The notes beneath the pieces are model-generated. The model worked only from the letters and a program-made list of their open reading frames with translations. It did no database searches and was not told the origin of the DNA. Source: Microbacterium phyllosphaerae (GTDB lineage: Bacteria; Actinomycetota; Actinomycetes; Actinomycetales; Microbacteriaceae). From it: 64,000 bases of DNA. A program made the translations under genes and the position numbers. Positions 1-8,299 of this stretch are shown one piece after another; positions within the stretch are counted from its first letter, which is position 1, and every line of letters starts with the position of its first letter. The DNA lies in the NCBI RefSeq assembly GCF_017876435.1, contig NZ_JAGIOA010000001.1, forward strand, positions 2,666,001 to 2,730,000, in the 5' to 3' direction.

Positions 1-332
1 CCCGCACCGCGTACCTCACGCAGAAGCTGCAGGGCGCCGAGGGTCCGGTCGTCGCGGTCAGCGACTTCATGCACGCCGTGCAGGACCAGATCCGCCCCTG
101 GGTTCCGCAGCGTTTCGCGACGCTCGGTGCCGATGGCTTCGGATTCTCCGACACGCGTGCAGCCGCCCGTCGTTTCTTCAAGATCGACGGTCCGTCGATC
201 GTCGTCCGCACGCTGCAGTCGCTCGCCGAAGACGGGGTCGTCGACCGTTCTCTCGCCGCGCAGGCCATCCAGAAGTACAGCCTGCACGACGTGAACGCCG
301 GCACCAGCGGCAACGCGGGCGGCGAAAGCTGA
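1..332 (+). CDS. aceE: Pyruvate dehydrogenase E1 component, C-terminal end (partial)
   Basis: The frame is open from the window edge (first complete codon at base 3) to a TGA at 330-332, so only about 109 C-terminal residues are visible. They match the end of the homodimeric AceE-type E1 subunit, which decarboxylates pyruvate with thiamine diphosphate: the segments VAVSDFMHAVQDQIRPWVP, GFSDTRAAARRFF and LHDVNAG are typical of that tail. The position directly upstream of a PucR-type regulator and fabD is a common actinobacterial arrangement that places acetyl-CoA supply next to fatty acid synthesis. The 5' part lies outside the window. Confidence 0.9.
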   Translation, partial: RTAYLTQKLQGAEGPVVAVSDFMHAVQDQIRPWVPQRFATLGADGFGFSDTRAAARRFFKIDGPSIVVRTLQSLAEDGVVDRSLAAQAIQKYSLHDVNAGTSGNAGGES

Positions 333-339
333 GCCATCG

Positions 340-1569
340 GTGACAGGTTCCTCTTCGCGCGGCATGGACAAGTCCGCCACGCTCACCTGGCTGCGCCGGA
401 TCTCCGGTGACATCGCCTCGGTGACGATCAAGCGCCTCGAGGACACCCTGCCGTGGTACGCCGACATGCCACCAGCCCGCCGCTCTGCGGTCGGGCTGGT
501 GGCCCAGGCCGGCATCACCTCCTTCATCCAGTGGTACGAGGATCCGACCTCGACCCCCTGGATCGCCGCCGACATCTTCGCGGCGGCTCCGCGCGAACTC
601 CTGCGCAGCGTCAGCCTGCAGCAGACGCTGCAGCTCATCCGCGTCACCGTTGAGGTGACGGAAGAGCGTGTGGCCGGTCGTGGCGAGGACCTCCGCGAGG
701 CGATCCTGCTGTATTCGCGCGACGTGGCCTTCGCCGCTGCCGACGTGTACGCCCGTGCCGCCGAGGCCCGTGGCCTGTGGGATGCGCGCCTCGAAGCACT
801 CGTGGTCGACTCGATCCTCACGGGTGAAGCAGACGAAGAGCTCCCGAGCCGGATCGCCGCGCTCGGCTGGCACGGCCACGGCGAAGTCGCTGTTCTGGTC
901 GGCACGACTCCCCCGCAGTTCGACGTCGATCTGGTGCGCCGCACCGCCCGCAAGCTCGCGGTCGATGTGCTCATCGGTGTGCAGGGCTCGCGCCTCGTGC
1001 TCGTCATCGGTCGTGCGCGCATCGCGGGTCAGGAACCCGTCGAGGGCGAAGAGGAAGAACTCGGCTTCGAAGAGATCGCGTCCAGGCTCGAGCCCTCCTT
1101 CGGTCCCGGCTACGTCGTGCTCGGCCCGGCGGTCGCCGCCCTCGTCGATGCCAGCCAGAGCGCGCGAGCGGCTCTCGCCGGCTTCGCCGTCGCGCGCGCC
1201 TGGCGCGGCGCCCCGCGGCCCGTCGATGCCGACGATCTTCTGCCCGAACGCGCCCTCGCGGGCGATCCGCTCGCCAAGCAGACCCTGATCGAGCGCATCT
1301 ATCGCCCCCTGCAGGCGCACTCCACCGACCTCGTGACCACGCTCTGGAGCTATCTCGACAACGGTCGGTCTCTCGAGGCGACGGCGCGCGAGCTGTTCGT
1401 GCACCCCAATACCGTCCGATACCGCCTGAAGCGCGTCAGCGAGGTCATCGGCTGGGATGCCACCGGCCCCCGCGAGGCCCTCATCCTTCAGACAGCGCTC
1501 ATCCTCGGATCCATCGGCGCGGCGGAGCAGGTCCGCCGTCGTCCGCCGCTGCGACGCCAATCCCGCTGA
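340..1569 (+). CDS. fasR: PucR-type transcriptional regulator of fatty acid synthesis (FasR-like)
   Basis: This 409-residue protein carries a C-terminal PucR helix-turn-helix at about residues 325-395 (SLEATARELFVHPNTVRYRLKR is the recognition region) and an N-terminal region that starts with the DTLPWYADMPPARR segment seen in actinobacterial FasR-like proteins. In Streptomyces coelicolor a PucR-like protein called FasR sits directly upstream of fabD-fabH-acpP-fabF and activates that operon. The same position here supports the same role, by inference. The start chosen is GTG at 340, 8 bases after aceE stops; ATG at 364 is an alternative but has no better ribosome-binding site. It is not related to the TetR-type FasR of mycobacteria. 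Confidence 0.78.
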   Translation: MTGSSSRGMDKSATLTWLRRISGDIASVTIKRLEDTLPWYADMPPARRSAVGLVAQAGITSFIQWYEDPTSTPWIAADIFAAAPRELLRSVSLQQTLQLIRVTVEVTEERVAGRGEDLREAILLYSRDVAFAAADVYARAAEARGLWDARLEALVVDSILTGEADEELPSRIAALGWHGHGEVAVLVGTTPPQFDVDLVRRTARKLAVDVLIGVQGSRLVLVIGRARIAGQEPVEGEEEELGFEEIASRLEPSFGPGYVVLGPAVAALVDASQSARAALAGFAVARAWRGAPRPVDADDLLPERALAGDPLAKQTLIERIYRPLQAHSTDLVTTLWSYLDNGRSLEATARELFVHPNTVRYRLKRVSEVIGWDATGPREALILQTALILGSIGAAEQVRRRPPLRRQSR

Positions 1570-1604
1570 ACGACGCGCAGAACACCGATCTGCTGTACGC
1601 CACA

Positions 1605-1629
1605 CACAAGGGATCTTCGGAATCTTGTG
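1605..1629. promoter_or_regulatory. Inverted repeat upstream of fabD, possible FasR operator
   Basis: CACAAG at 1605-1610 is mirrored by CTTGTG at 1624-1629 with 13 bases between them, in the 105-base gap between the regulator gene and fabD. It is the only clear dyad in this gap. A role as the FasR binding site is inference from position alone. Confidence 0.35.
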
Positions 1630-1674
1630 ATGGATCATCCACCGCTTCCGCCAGATCGTTGGCAGACTGGGGTT

Positions 1675-2595
1675 GTGATTGTCGTCGTATGCCCAGGACA
1701 GGGCTCGCAGACCCCCGGTTTCCTCTCTCCCTGGCTCGAGCTGGACGGCGTGGCCGAGAACCTCGCCGCGTACTCCGAGGCCGCTGATCTCGATCTCCAG
1801 CAGCACGGCACGGTGTCGGATGCCGACACCATCCGTGACACGCGCATCGCGCAGCCGCTGATCGTCGCAGCCTCGCTGATCGCCGCCAACGCCCTCACGG
1901 CGCGTGCAGGTCGCCGCGCAGACGGTGTGGCCGGCCACTCGGTAGGAGAGATCGCAGCACTCGTCGGCAGCGGTGTGATCGACGCCGAGACCGGAATGCG
2001 CCTGGTCGGCATCCGAGGTCGTGCGATGGCGGATGCCGCAGCACAGACCCCGACCGGCATGAGCGCGGTGCTCGGCGGAGACGAGGAGACGATCCTCACG
2101 CGGCTCACCGAGCTCGGCCTCTCCCCCGCCAACTACAACGGCGGCGGCCAGCTCGTCGTGGCCGGCGAGCTCGCAGGACTCGACGCTCTCGCGTCCGAGC
2201 CGGTCAAGGGCACCCGCGTCATCCCACTCCAGGTGGCCGGTGCGTTCCACACCTCGTACATGGAGTCGGCCGTCTCCGCCCTGCGCGACGCCGTCTCGAC
2301 CGTGACTCCGGCAGACCCCGACATCACCCTGTGGACCAACCGCGACGGCTCCGTCGTCACCGATGGGTCGCAGGCACTGAGCTACCTGGTCGACCAGGTC
2401 TCCTCGCCCGTGCGCTGGGACCTGTGCATGGCCTCCTTCGCCGACCAGGGCATCACCGGCCTGATCGAGCTCGCCCCCGCCGGCGCACTCACCGGTCTCG
2501 CCAAGCGCGGTCTGCGCGGCGTGCCGACAGTCGCCGTGAAGACCCCCGATGACCTCGATGCGGCCGTCGCGCTGCTGAACGGAGAAGCCGCATGA
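1675..2595 (+). CDS. fabD: Malonyl-CoA:ACP transacylase
   Basis: FabD transfers the malonyl group from CoA to acyl carrier protein in the cytoplasm, the committed loading step of type II fatty acid synthesis. With the GTG start at 1675 the protein begins MIVVVCPGQGSQTPGF, the canonical N-terminus; starts at 1627 or 1630 would add 15 to 16 unrelated residues. The nucleophile motif GHSVGE lies at residues 87-92 (Ser89), and the catalytic His lies in AGAFHTSYM. The length of 306 residues is normal for the family. The stop overlaps the fabH start by an ATGA junction, so the two are translationally coupled. Confidence 0.95.
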   Translation: MIVVVCPGQGSQTPGFLSPWLELDGVAENLAAYSEAADLDLQQHGTVSDADTIRDTRIAQPLIVAASLIAANALTARAGRRADGVAGHSVGEIAALVGSGVIDAETGMRLVGIRGRAMADAAAQTPTGMSAVLGGDEETILTRLTELGLSPANYNGGGQLVVAGELAGLDALASEPVKGTRVIPLQVAGAFHTSYMESAVSALRDAVSTVTPADPDITLWTNRDGSVVTDGSQALSYLVDQVSSPVRWDLCMASFADQGITGLIELAPAGALTGLAKRGLRGVPTVAVKTPDDLDAAVALLNGEAA

Positions 2596-3593
2596 GCCCC
2601 ACCCTGAACCAGGTCACCGGTCCCGCGTACACACGGATCTACTCCTACGGCGCGGCCCGTGGCGAGAACGCCGTCCCGAACGACGACCTCATCGGCCCGA
2701 TCGACTCCAGCGACGAGTGGATCCGCCAGCGCACCGGCATCGTGACCCGCGTGCGCGCCGACAAGGGCACGGATGCGATCGATCTCGCGACCGTCGCAGC
2801 CGCCGAGGCGATCGAGAAGTCCGGCATCTCGGCCGACCAGGTCGATCTCGTCATCGTCGCCACCATCAGCAACCCCAAGCAGTCGCCCTCGGTCTCCGCG
2901 ATCGTCGCCGACCGCGTGGGCGCGAACCCCGCCGCTGCGTACGACATCAACGCCGCCTGCGCCGGATACGCGTATGCCGTCACCCAGGCCGACGCCCTGA
3001 TCAGGTCCGGAGCGGCACGCTACGCCCTCGTGATCGGCACCGAGAAGCTCTCGGACATCGTCGACCCGGCCGACCGCAGCATCTCGTTCCTGCTCGGTGA
3101 CGGCGCGGGTGCCGCGCTCATCGGACCGAGCGACACGCCGGGCATCGCCCCTGCGGTGTGGGGTTCCGACGGCTCGAAGGCAGACGCCGTCGGCATGAAC
3201 GGCACTCTCACCGAGTTCCGCGACGGCGAAGTGCCGTGGCCGACCCTGCGCCAGGAGGGCCAGACGGTCTTCCGCTGGGCGGTGTGGGAGATGGCGAAGG
3301 TCGCGCGCGAAGCTCTCGACCGGGCCGGCGTCGAGCCGACCGACATCGCCGCGTTCATCCCGCACCAGGCGAACATGCGCATCATCGACGAGTTCGCCAA
3401 GCAGCTCAAGCTGCCGGAGTCCACGGTCATCGCACGTGACATCGAGACCACAGGCAACACCTCGGCCGCCTCGATCCCCCTCGCGAGCCACCGGCTCATG
3501 GCCGAGCACCCGGAGCTCTCGGGCGGTCTCGCGCTGCAGATCGGCTTCGGCGCGGGCCTCGTGTTCGCCGCCCAGGTCGTCGTCCTCCCCTGA
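2592..3593 (+). CDS. fabH: 3-oxoacyl-ACP synthase III
   Basis: FabH condenses an acyl-CoA starter with malonyl-ACP and begins each fatty acid chain; in actinobacteria it usually prefers branched starters. The Cys-His-Asn triad is visible: Cys123 in DINAACAGYAYA, His258 in IPHQANMR and Asn289 in TTGNTSAAS. The glycine-rich C-terminus LQIGFGAGLVFA is also typical. At 333 residues it is full length. It overlaps fabD by 4 bases and is followed by a 69-base gap before acpP. Confidence 0.95.
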   Translation: MSPTLNQVTGPAYTRIYSYGAARGENAVPNDDLIGPIDSSDEWIRQRTGIVTRVRADKGTDAIDLATVAAAEAIEKSGISADQVDLVIVATISNPKQSPSVSAIVADRVGANPAAAYDINAACAGYAYAVTQADALIRSGAARYALVIGTEKLSDIVDPADRSISFLLGDGAGAALIGPSDTPGIAPAVWGSDGSKADAVGMNGTLTEFRDGEVPWPTLRQEGQTVFRWAVWEMAKVAREALDRAGVEPTDIAAFIPHQANMRIIDEFAKQLKLPESTVIARDIETTGNTSAASIPLASHRLMAEHPELSGGLALQIGFGAGLVFAAQVVVLP

Positions 3594-3611
3594 GAACGCG
3601 CCGACCTTCCC

Positions 3612-3617
3612 TAGACT
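3612..3617 (+). promoter_or_regulatory. Putative -10 element for acpP
   Basis: TAGACT lies in the fabH-acpP gap, about 46 bases upstream of acpP, and an AAAGAGGAAG ribosome-binding site lies just before the acpP start. A separate promoter would let acpP be made in excess of the enzymes. No strong -35 is evident. Confidence 0.35.
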
Positions 3618-3662
3618 GTTCCACGGTTCCGATACACAACCCGTAAGAAAGAGGAAGACCAC

Positions 3663-3911
3663 ATGGCTTTCACCAACGATGAGGTCCTCGCTGGCCTCGC
3701 AGAGCTGATCACCGACGAGACCGGCATCAACGCCTCCGAGGTCGCCCTCGAGAAGTCGTTCACCGACGACCTCGACATCGACTCGATCTCGATGATGACG
3801 ATCGTCGTCAACGCCGAGGAGAAGTTCGGCGTCACCATCCCCGACGACGAGGTCAAGAACCTCAAGACCGTCGGAGACGCCGTCAACTTCATCGTCGCCG
3901 GCCAGGAGTAA
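3663..3911 (+). CDS. acpP: Acyl carrier protein
   Basis: This 82-residue acidic protein is the acyl carrier of fatty acid synthesis. The phosphopantetheine attachment site is DLDIDSISMM with Ser41; the residue after DSI is Ser instead of the more common Val, as in many actinobacterial ACPs. It is preceded by a strong ribosome-binding site (AAGAGGAAG) and followed by a long hairpin before fabF. Surrounding genes fabD, fabH and fabF confirm the assignment. Confidence 0.96.
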   Translation: MAFTNDEVLAGLAELITDETGINASEVALEKSFTDDLDIDSISMMTIVVNAEEKFGVTIPDDEVKNLKTVGDAVNFIVAGQE

Positions 3912-3918
3912 TCCACGC

Positions 3919-3955
3919 AGGATGCCACCCCCGCGCCTGCGGGGCGTGGCATCCT
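3919..3955 (+). terminator. Strong intercistronic hairpin between acpP and fabF
   Basis: AGGATGCCAC at 3919-3928 pairs with GTGGCATCCT at 3946-3955, and CCCCGC at 3929-3934 pairs with GCGGGG at 3939-3944, leaving a GCCT loop and one bulged base (3945). There is no T-tract. It could act as a partial terminator or as a 3' stabiliser that raises acpP mRNA above fabF mRNA. Confidence 0.6.
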
Positions 3956-4001
3956 CCGCCTTGCCCGCCTTCTGCTCGACCCGCCTGACAAGGAACCACA
4001 C

Positions 4002-5240
4002 ATGACCAAGCGCATCGTCGTCACCGGCATCGGCGCCACGTCCGCCATCGGCGGGACAGCTCCCGAGAACTGGACCAACCTGCTCGCAGGACAGTCCGGA
4101 ACCCGACCCCTCGAACACGACTGGGTTCAGCAGTACGAGCTGCCCGTCACCTTCGCCGCAGAGGCGATCGTCCGCCCCGAAGAGGTCCTGCCCCGCCATG
4201 AGGCGAAGCGGCTCGACCCCTCCTCCCAGTTCGCGCTCATCGCGGCTCGTGAGGCCTGGGCGGATGCAGGATCCCCCGAGGTCGCCCCCGAGCGCCTCGG
4301 TGTCGACTTCGCCACCGGCATCGGCGGCCTCTGGACCCTCCTCGACGCGTGGGACACGCTGCGCGAGAAGGGGCCCCGCCGTGTGATGCCCCTCACCGTC
4401 CCGATGCTGATGCCGAACGCCGCAGCGGGCAACCTGTCGCTGCAGTTCCAGGCACGCGCCTACGCCCAGACGGTCGTGAGTGCGTGCGCCTCCAGTACCG
4501 AGTCGATCATCCACGCGTTCCACCACCTGCAGGACGGTCTCGCCGATGTCGTGATCGCCGGTGGAACCGAGTCGGCCATCCACCCGATCACGATGGCGTC
4601 CTTCGCCTCGGCGCAGGCGCTGTCGCGCCGCAACGACGACCCCGCCACCGCATCCCGCCCCGGCGCGATCGACCGCGACGGCTTCGTCATGGGAGAGGGC
4701 GCCGCGGCGCTGATCCTCGAGACGGAAGAGCACGCCACGGCTCGCGGAGCCAAGATCTACGGCTACGTCCTCGGCGGCGGAGTGACTGCTGACGCGTACC
4801 ACATCACGGGCAACGACCCCGAGGGCAACGGCGCAGCACGTGCGGTCACCCAGGCTCTCGAAGAGGCCGGCATCACCGCCGATCAGGTCGCCCACATCAA
4901 CGCGCACGCGACGTCGACCCCGGTCGGTGACCCGAACGAGTACGTCGCGCTCAAGAAGGTCTTCGGCGACCGGATCGACGAGATCCCGGTCTCGGCGACG
5001 AAGGCGTCGACCGGTCACCTGCTGGGTGGCACCGGCGCACTCGAGGCGATCTTCTCTCTGCTCGCGCTCCGCGACCGCGTGGCGCCGCCGACGATCAACA
5101 TGACGGAGCCCGACCCGGCCGTGCCGTTCAAGCTCTCGGGCGAGGCGCAGCCTCTCGGCGACGGTCAGCTGTACGCGATCAGCAACTCGTTCGGCTTCGG
5201 TGGCCACAACGCCGTCGCGGTCTTCGCGAGCGCCGACTGA
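4002..5240 (+). CDS. fabF: 3-oxoacyl-ACP synthase II
   Basis: FabF elongates acyl-ACP by condensation with malonyl-ACP. The catalytic triad is visible: Cys162 in VVSACASSTE, His302 in INAHATSTPVGD and His339 in KASTGHLLGG. The protein is 412 residues, normal for KAS II, and the start ATG is preceded by AAGGA. It is the last gene of the fab cluster and is followed at once by a strong terminator. Confidence 0.95.
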   Translation: MTKRIVVTGIGATSAIGGTAPENWTNLLAGQSGTRPLEHDWVQQYELPVTFAAEAIVRPEEVLPRHEAKRLDPSSQFALIAAREAWADAGSPEVAPERLGVDFATGIGGLWTLLDAWDTLREKGPRRVMPLTVPMLMPNAAAGNLSLQFQARAYAQTVVSACASSTESIIHAFHHLQDGLADVVIAGGTESAIHPITMASFASAQALSRRNDDPATASRPGAIDRDGFVMGEGAAALILETEEHATARGAKIYGYVLGGGVTADAYHITGNDPEGNGAARAVTQALEEAGITADQVAHINAHATSTPVGDPNEYVALKKVFGDRIDEIPVSATKASTGHLLGGTGALEAIFSLLALRDRVAPPTINMTEPDPAVPFKLSGEAQPLGDGQLYAISNSFGFGGHNAVAVFASAD

Positions 5241-5253
5241 CCCTCAGACACGC

Positions 5254-5293
5254 ACGAGAACGGCCCCCGGGTGATCCCGGGGGCCGTTCTCGT
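5254..5293. terminator. Bidirectional terminator between fabF and yczE-like gene
   Basis: An 18-bp perfect stem (5254-5271 with 5276-5293) closes on a TGAT loop, just after fabF and just before the end of the convergent membrane-protein gene. It can serve both strands. Confidence 0.85.
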
Positions 5294-5310
5294 CTTCCGC
5301 CCTCTCGGGG

Positions 5311-5967
5311 CTATGCCCGGGCGAGCTGCCGCGAACGAGCCGCTCGCAGACGGGTGGTCCAGGGCAGGAACCAGCCGACCAGCGGTCCGACCCCGAAGGC
5401 GAAGAGCACCGTTCCCACGCCGACCGGCCCTCCGAGAAGGAAGCCGATCAGCAGCACGCTGCCCTCGATGAGGGTGCGCACCAGCCAGACGGGCCGGCCG
5501 GTGCGCGCGACGAGTCCCGTCATCAGCCCGTCTCGGGGTCCTGGGCCGAAGTCCGCGGCGATGTACAGGCCGGTCGCGAATGCGAGGAGAAGCAGGCCCG
5601 CCACGAACATCGGGGCGCCCACCCAGATCGACGGCGGTGCGGGGATCACGAAGAGGGCCACGTCGGCGCTCGGTCCCACGAGCAGTGCATTCAGCAGAGT
5701 GCCGAGGCCGACGCGCTGGCGGAGCGGGATCCACAGCACCAGCACGAGCACTGACACGAGGACGGTGACGAATCCGTAACCGATCCCCGCCTGTCCGGCG
5801 ATACCGAGAGCGAGCACGTCCCAGGGGGCGACGCCGATTCCACCGCGCACCATCAGGCCGAGGGCGACGCCGTAGAGGAACAGGCCCACGAGCAGCTGGA
5901 CGATGCGCTCGACGACGTCGCGCCGGCTCGTGGCGGCGATGGGCAGGAAGACCGAACGCAGGTGCAT
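5311..5967 (-). CDS. YczE-type integral membrane protein
   Basis: The protein has about 218 residues with five to six hydrophobic segments, including IVQLLVGLFLYGVALGLMV, GFVTVLVSVLVLVLWIP and FVAGLLLLAFATGLYIAA. The glycine-rich loops GGIGVAPWDVL and DFGPGPRDGLMTGL are hallmarks of the YczE family of unknown transport function. The ATG at 5967 was chosen because longer reading frames run into the divergent regulator gene and its operator. It is divergently paired with a MocR regulator at 6063, a conserved pairing (YczR-YczE). The substrate is unknown. Confidence 0.75.
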   Translation of the reverse strand: MHLRSVFLPIAATSRRDVVERIVQLLVGLFLYGVALGLMVRGGIGVAPWDVLALGIAGQAGIGYGFVTVLVSVLVLVLWIPLRQRVGLGTLLNALLVGPSADVALFVIPAPPSIWVGAPMFVAGLLLLAFATGLYIAADFGPGPRDGLMTGLVARTGRPVWLVRTLIEGSVLLIGFLLGGPVGVGTVLFAFGVGPLVGWFLPWTTRLRAARSRQLARA

Positions 5968-6017
5968 TGTTCCATCGTGGCCCCGGTGGACGACGCGACG
6001 CCGAGGCCAGTCTGTGA

Positions 6018-6046
6018 AAAGTGGCCTGCCGTAACCAGGCCACTTT
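6018..6046. promoter_or_regulatory. Perfect inverted repeat, probable MocR (YczR) operator
   Basis: AAAGTGGCCTG at 6018-6028 is repeated in perfect inverse orientation as CAGGCCACTTT at 6036-6046, with a 7-base spacer. It lies in the divergent gap between the membrane protein and the MocR gene, 16 bases before the regulator start, the expected place for autoregulation and control of the transporter. Confidence 0.7.
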
Positions 6047-6062
6047 GCGGCATGCTGGGGAG

Positions 6063-7466
6063 ATGACCTCCCGACTCGTCGAGCAACTCGGCGCCCAGAG
6101 CGTCGCCGGGGCGACCGCTGCGTCGCTCGCGGAGCAGATCCGTGCCCTGATCCTCGACGGCCGATTGACCGTCGGAGAGCGGCTGCCCAGTGAGCGGGCG
6201 CTCGCGCTCGAGTTGCGCCGTTCACGCTCGACCACGACCCGCGTGTACAGCCTCCTCGAAGGCGACGGATACGTGTCTCGGCTGCACGGCGGCAGCACCC
6301 GAGTCGCCCTCCCGCACTCCCCACCCACCGCCACGAACACGGACGACGACGCAGCCATCGACCTCTCCATCGCCTCGATGGATTCGACGCCTGGGCTGTA
6401 CGACGCCACGGTGCGGTCGCTCCCCCGGCTGGCCGCGCTCCGCGGGACGAGCGGGTATTCGCTGCGCGGACTCCCCGAACTGCGTGAAGCGGTCGCGCGC
6501 CGCTTCACCGAACGCGGCGTCGAGACGGACGCCGACGAGATCATCATCACGTCCGGCGCGCTCAATGCCTTCCACCTCGTCCTCGCCACGATCGGCCGGC
6601 GGGGAGAACGGGCACTGGTCGAGCAGCCGACCTTCCCGCACGCGCTCGAAGCCCTGCACCGGCACGGATACCGGCTTCTCCCCACCCCCGTGGATGTCAC
6701 AGGCTGGGACGAGCGTCACCTCAGCGACACGCTTCTGCGCAGCCGCCCGCACGTCGCGTACCTCATCCCGGATTTCCACAACCCGACCGGAGCCAGCCTG
6801 AGCGATGCCGAGCGGTCCCGCATCGCGACGACGGCGAGGAACTCGGGCACGCACGTGGTCGTCGACGAGACCACCGCCGAGCTCGACATCGATCGCGGCT
6901 GGTCGCCGCTCCCGATGGCCGCTTTCAGTCCGCAGGTCATCACCGTGGGCTCGATGTCCAAGATCGCCTGGGGCGGGTTGCGCATCGGCTGGATCCGCGC
7001 TGAGCGCTCGCTCATCGCCCGACTGCTCGCGACCCGCCCCTCGTTCGAGCTGGGCACGGCTCTGCTCGAGCAGTGCATCGCCGTCGAGCTCCTACAGGAC
7101 ATGCCGGCGCTCACCGCGCACGTCACGGCGCGCCTGCGAGCCGGCCGCGAGGCGGTCGCCACCGGCCTCGCATCCATCGGCGGCCTCTCCATGCCGCCGA
7201 CGAGCGGTGGCCTCTCCGCCTGGCTCGACCTGGGCGCTCCGATCTCGACGTCGCTCTCGCTCGCGTCGCGCGACCATCAGCTGATCCTTCCGCCGGGCCC
7301 GCGGTTCACCACCGGAGGAGTCCTCGAGCGCCGCCTGCGCATCCCCATCACTCTTCCCCCCGAGCGGATGGCCGACGCGATGGGACGCCTGCAGCTCGCC
7401 TGGAATGACGTCATGGCAGGCGGAGCGTCCGCACCTCGGGAGGTGCCGAGCTCAGCCGTCATCTGA
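6063..7466 (+). CDS. MocR-family (GntR/aminotransferase) transcriptional regulator
   Basis: The protein (467 residues) has an N-terminal GntR winged helix at about residues 15-80 (RLPSERALALELRRSRSTTTR) fused to a fold-type I aminotransferase domain. The PLP pocket is intact: FHNPTG, DETTAELDID and the Schiff-base Lys300 in GSMSKIAWGG. Such proteins sense PLP or an amino-compound adduct. The start at 6063 follows GGGGAG; an upstream in-frame GTG at 6021 lies inside the operator and is rejected. The divergent YczE-type membrane gene and the shared inverted repeat suggest it is the YczR-type regulator of that transporter and not PdxR, since no PLP synthesis genes adjoin it. Confidence 0.82.
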   Translation: MTSRLVEQLGAQSVAGATAASLAEQIRALILDGRLTVGERLPSERALALELRRSRSTTTRVYSLLEGDGYVSRLHGGSTRVALPHSPPTATNTDDDAAIDLSIASMDSTPGLYDATVRSLPRLAALRGTSGYSLRGLPELREAVARRFTERGVETDADEIIITSGALNAFHLVLATIGRRGERALVEQPTFPHALEALHRHGYRLLPTPVDVTGWDERHLSDTLLRSRPHVAYLIPDFHNPTGASLSDAERSRIATTARNSGTHVVVDETTAELDIDRGWSPLPMAAFSPQVITVGSMSKIAWGGLRIGWIRAERSLIARLLATRPSFELGTALLEQCIAVELLQDMPALTAHVTARLRAGREAVATGLASIGGLSMPPTSGGLSAWLDLGAPISTSLSLASRDHQLILPPGPRFTTGGVLERRLRIPITLPPERMADAMGRLQLAWNDVMAGGASAPREVPSSAVI

Positions 7467-7471
7467 GAGCA

Positions 7472-7512
7472 GACGAGGACCCCGCCCCTGGATCAGGGGC
7501 GGGGTCCTCGTC
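7472..7512. terminator. Terminator after MocR regulator
   Basis: A 19-bp perfect stem (7472-7490 with 7494-7512) with a GAT loop begins 6 bases after the stop of the MocR gene. It lies upstream of the end of the convergent DUF3145 gene. Confidence 0.85.
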
Positions 7513-7607
7513 ATGTGGAACAGGGATTCGCATTCTCAGCGTCCGGGATCACTCACCGGCATCCGATACTCACGCCTTCCCGTTCCAGGTCTGTGCGCCG
7601 CGGCCGA

Positions 7608-8111
7608 CTAGCCCACCTTGTGCAGCCAGACGACCCGGGCGTCGTCACTCGCGTGGCGGAACGGCTCGAGCTCTTCGTCCCACGCCGAGCCGAGAGCGAT
7701 GTCGAGTTCGCGCTGCAACTCCGTGGCGCTGCCGGCCGCGATCTCCATCGCGTAGCGGATGCGGTCCTCGCCGATCACGATGTTGCCGGCGGCATCGGTC
7801 TGCGCGTAGTGGATGCCGAGGTCGGGGGTGTGCAGCCAACGGCCGCCATCGCTCCGCGGAGTGGGATCCTCCGTGACCTCGAAGCGGAGATGCTCCCAGC
7901 CGCGGATAGCCGTGGCGAGAGCAGCACCGGTTCCGACGGGACCGTCCCAGTAGAACTCCGCACGGCGAGCACCGTCGAGCACCGGCTGGTCACTCCAGTC
8001 GAAGTTCACCGCACGACCGATGGCGCGTCCTACCGCCCATTCCAGGTGCGGGCAGAGCGCGCGAGGTGCAGAGTGGATGAACACCACTCCGCGTGCGTAA
8101 GCCGTCGCCAT
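7608..8111 (-). CDS. DUF3145 family protein
   Basis: This 167-residue soluble protein matches the actinobacterial DUF3145 family, recognisable from its start (ARGVVFIHSAPRALCPHLEWA), the RAEFYWDGPVG segment and the end WDEELEPFRHASDDARVVWLHKVG. Its function is unknown. In many actinobacteria it lies near the fatty acid synthesis genes, as here, which is suggestive but not proof of a link. A GGAGAG ribosome-binding site precedes the ATG. Confidence 0.85.
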   Translation of the reverse strand: MATAYARGVVFIHSAPRALCPHLEWAVGRAIGRAVNFDWSDQPVLDGARRAEFYWDGPVGTGAALATAIRGWEHLRFEVTEDPTPRSDGGRWLHTPDLGIHYAQTDAAGNIVIGEDRIRYAMEIAAGSATELQRELDIALGSAWDEELEPFRHASDDARVVWLHKVG

Positions 8112-8237
8112 GATCTCTCCGTTTCATCAGGTGCGTCTTCCCCAACGACCTGAAACAACGAGAACTGGCGTGAATATGCGGTTATGGGGCTATTCTCGCC
8201 CAGACCAGGCGAAATCACAAGCATGTGATTCGACGAA

Positions 8238-8268
8238 GAAGGCCCCGGTCACGAGGACCGGGGCCTTC
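8238..8268 (-). terminator. Terminator after the putative oxygenase gene
   Basis: GAAGGCCCCGGTC at 8238-8250 pairs perfectly with 8256-8268 around an ACGAG loop, 31 bases past the end of the minus-strand gene that stops at 8300. Confidence 0.75.
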
Positions 8269-8299
8269 GGACCGTCACCGGTCCTGAATCGGAGGAGGC

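Noticed and set aside
1627-1674. Upstream in-frame starts for fabD
   Set aside because: The added 15 to 16 residues are unlike any FabD, while GTG 1675 gives the canonical start at the PGQGSQ motif.
178-2250. 690-codon open frame on the minus strand opposite fasR and fabD
   Set aside because: It is a shadow of high-GC coding DNA; the plus strand carries clear homologues with catalytic motifs and the minus frame has only Arg, Gly and Ala-rich low-complexity protein.
2382-5207. 941-codon open frame on the minus strand opposite the fab genes
   Set aside because: The composition is dominated by Arg, Asp, Gly and Val with no domain; it mirrors fabD, fabH, acpP and fabF.
5968-6324. N-terminal extension of the YczE-type protein
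   Set aside because: It would run through the operator and into the MocR gene and encodes an Arg-rich, non-membrane sequence.
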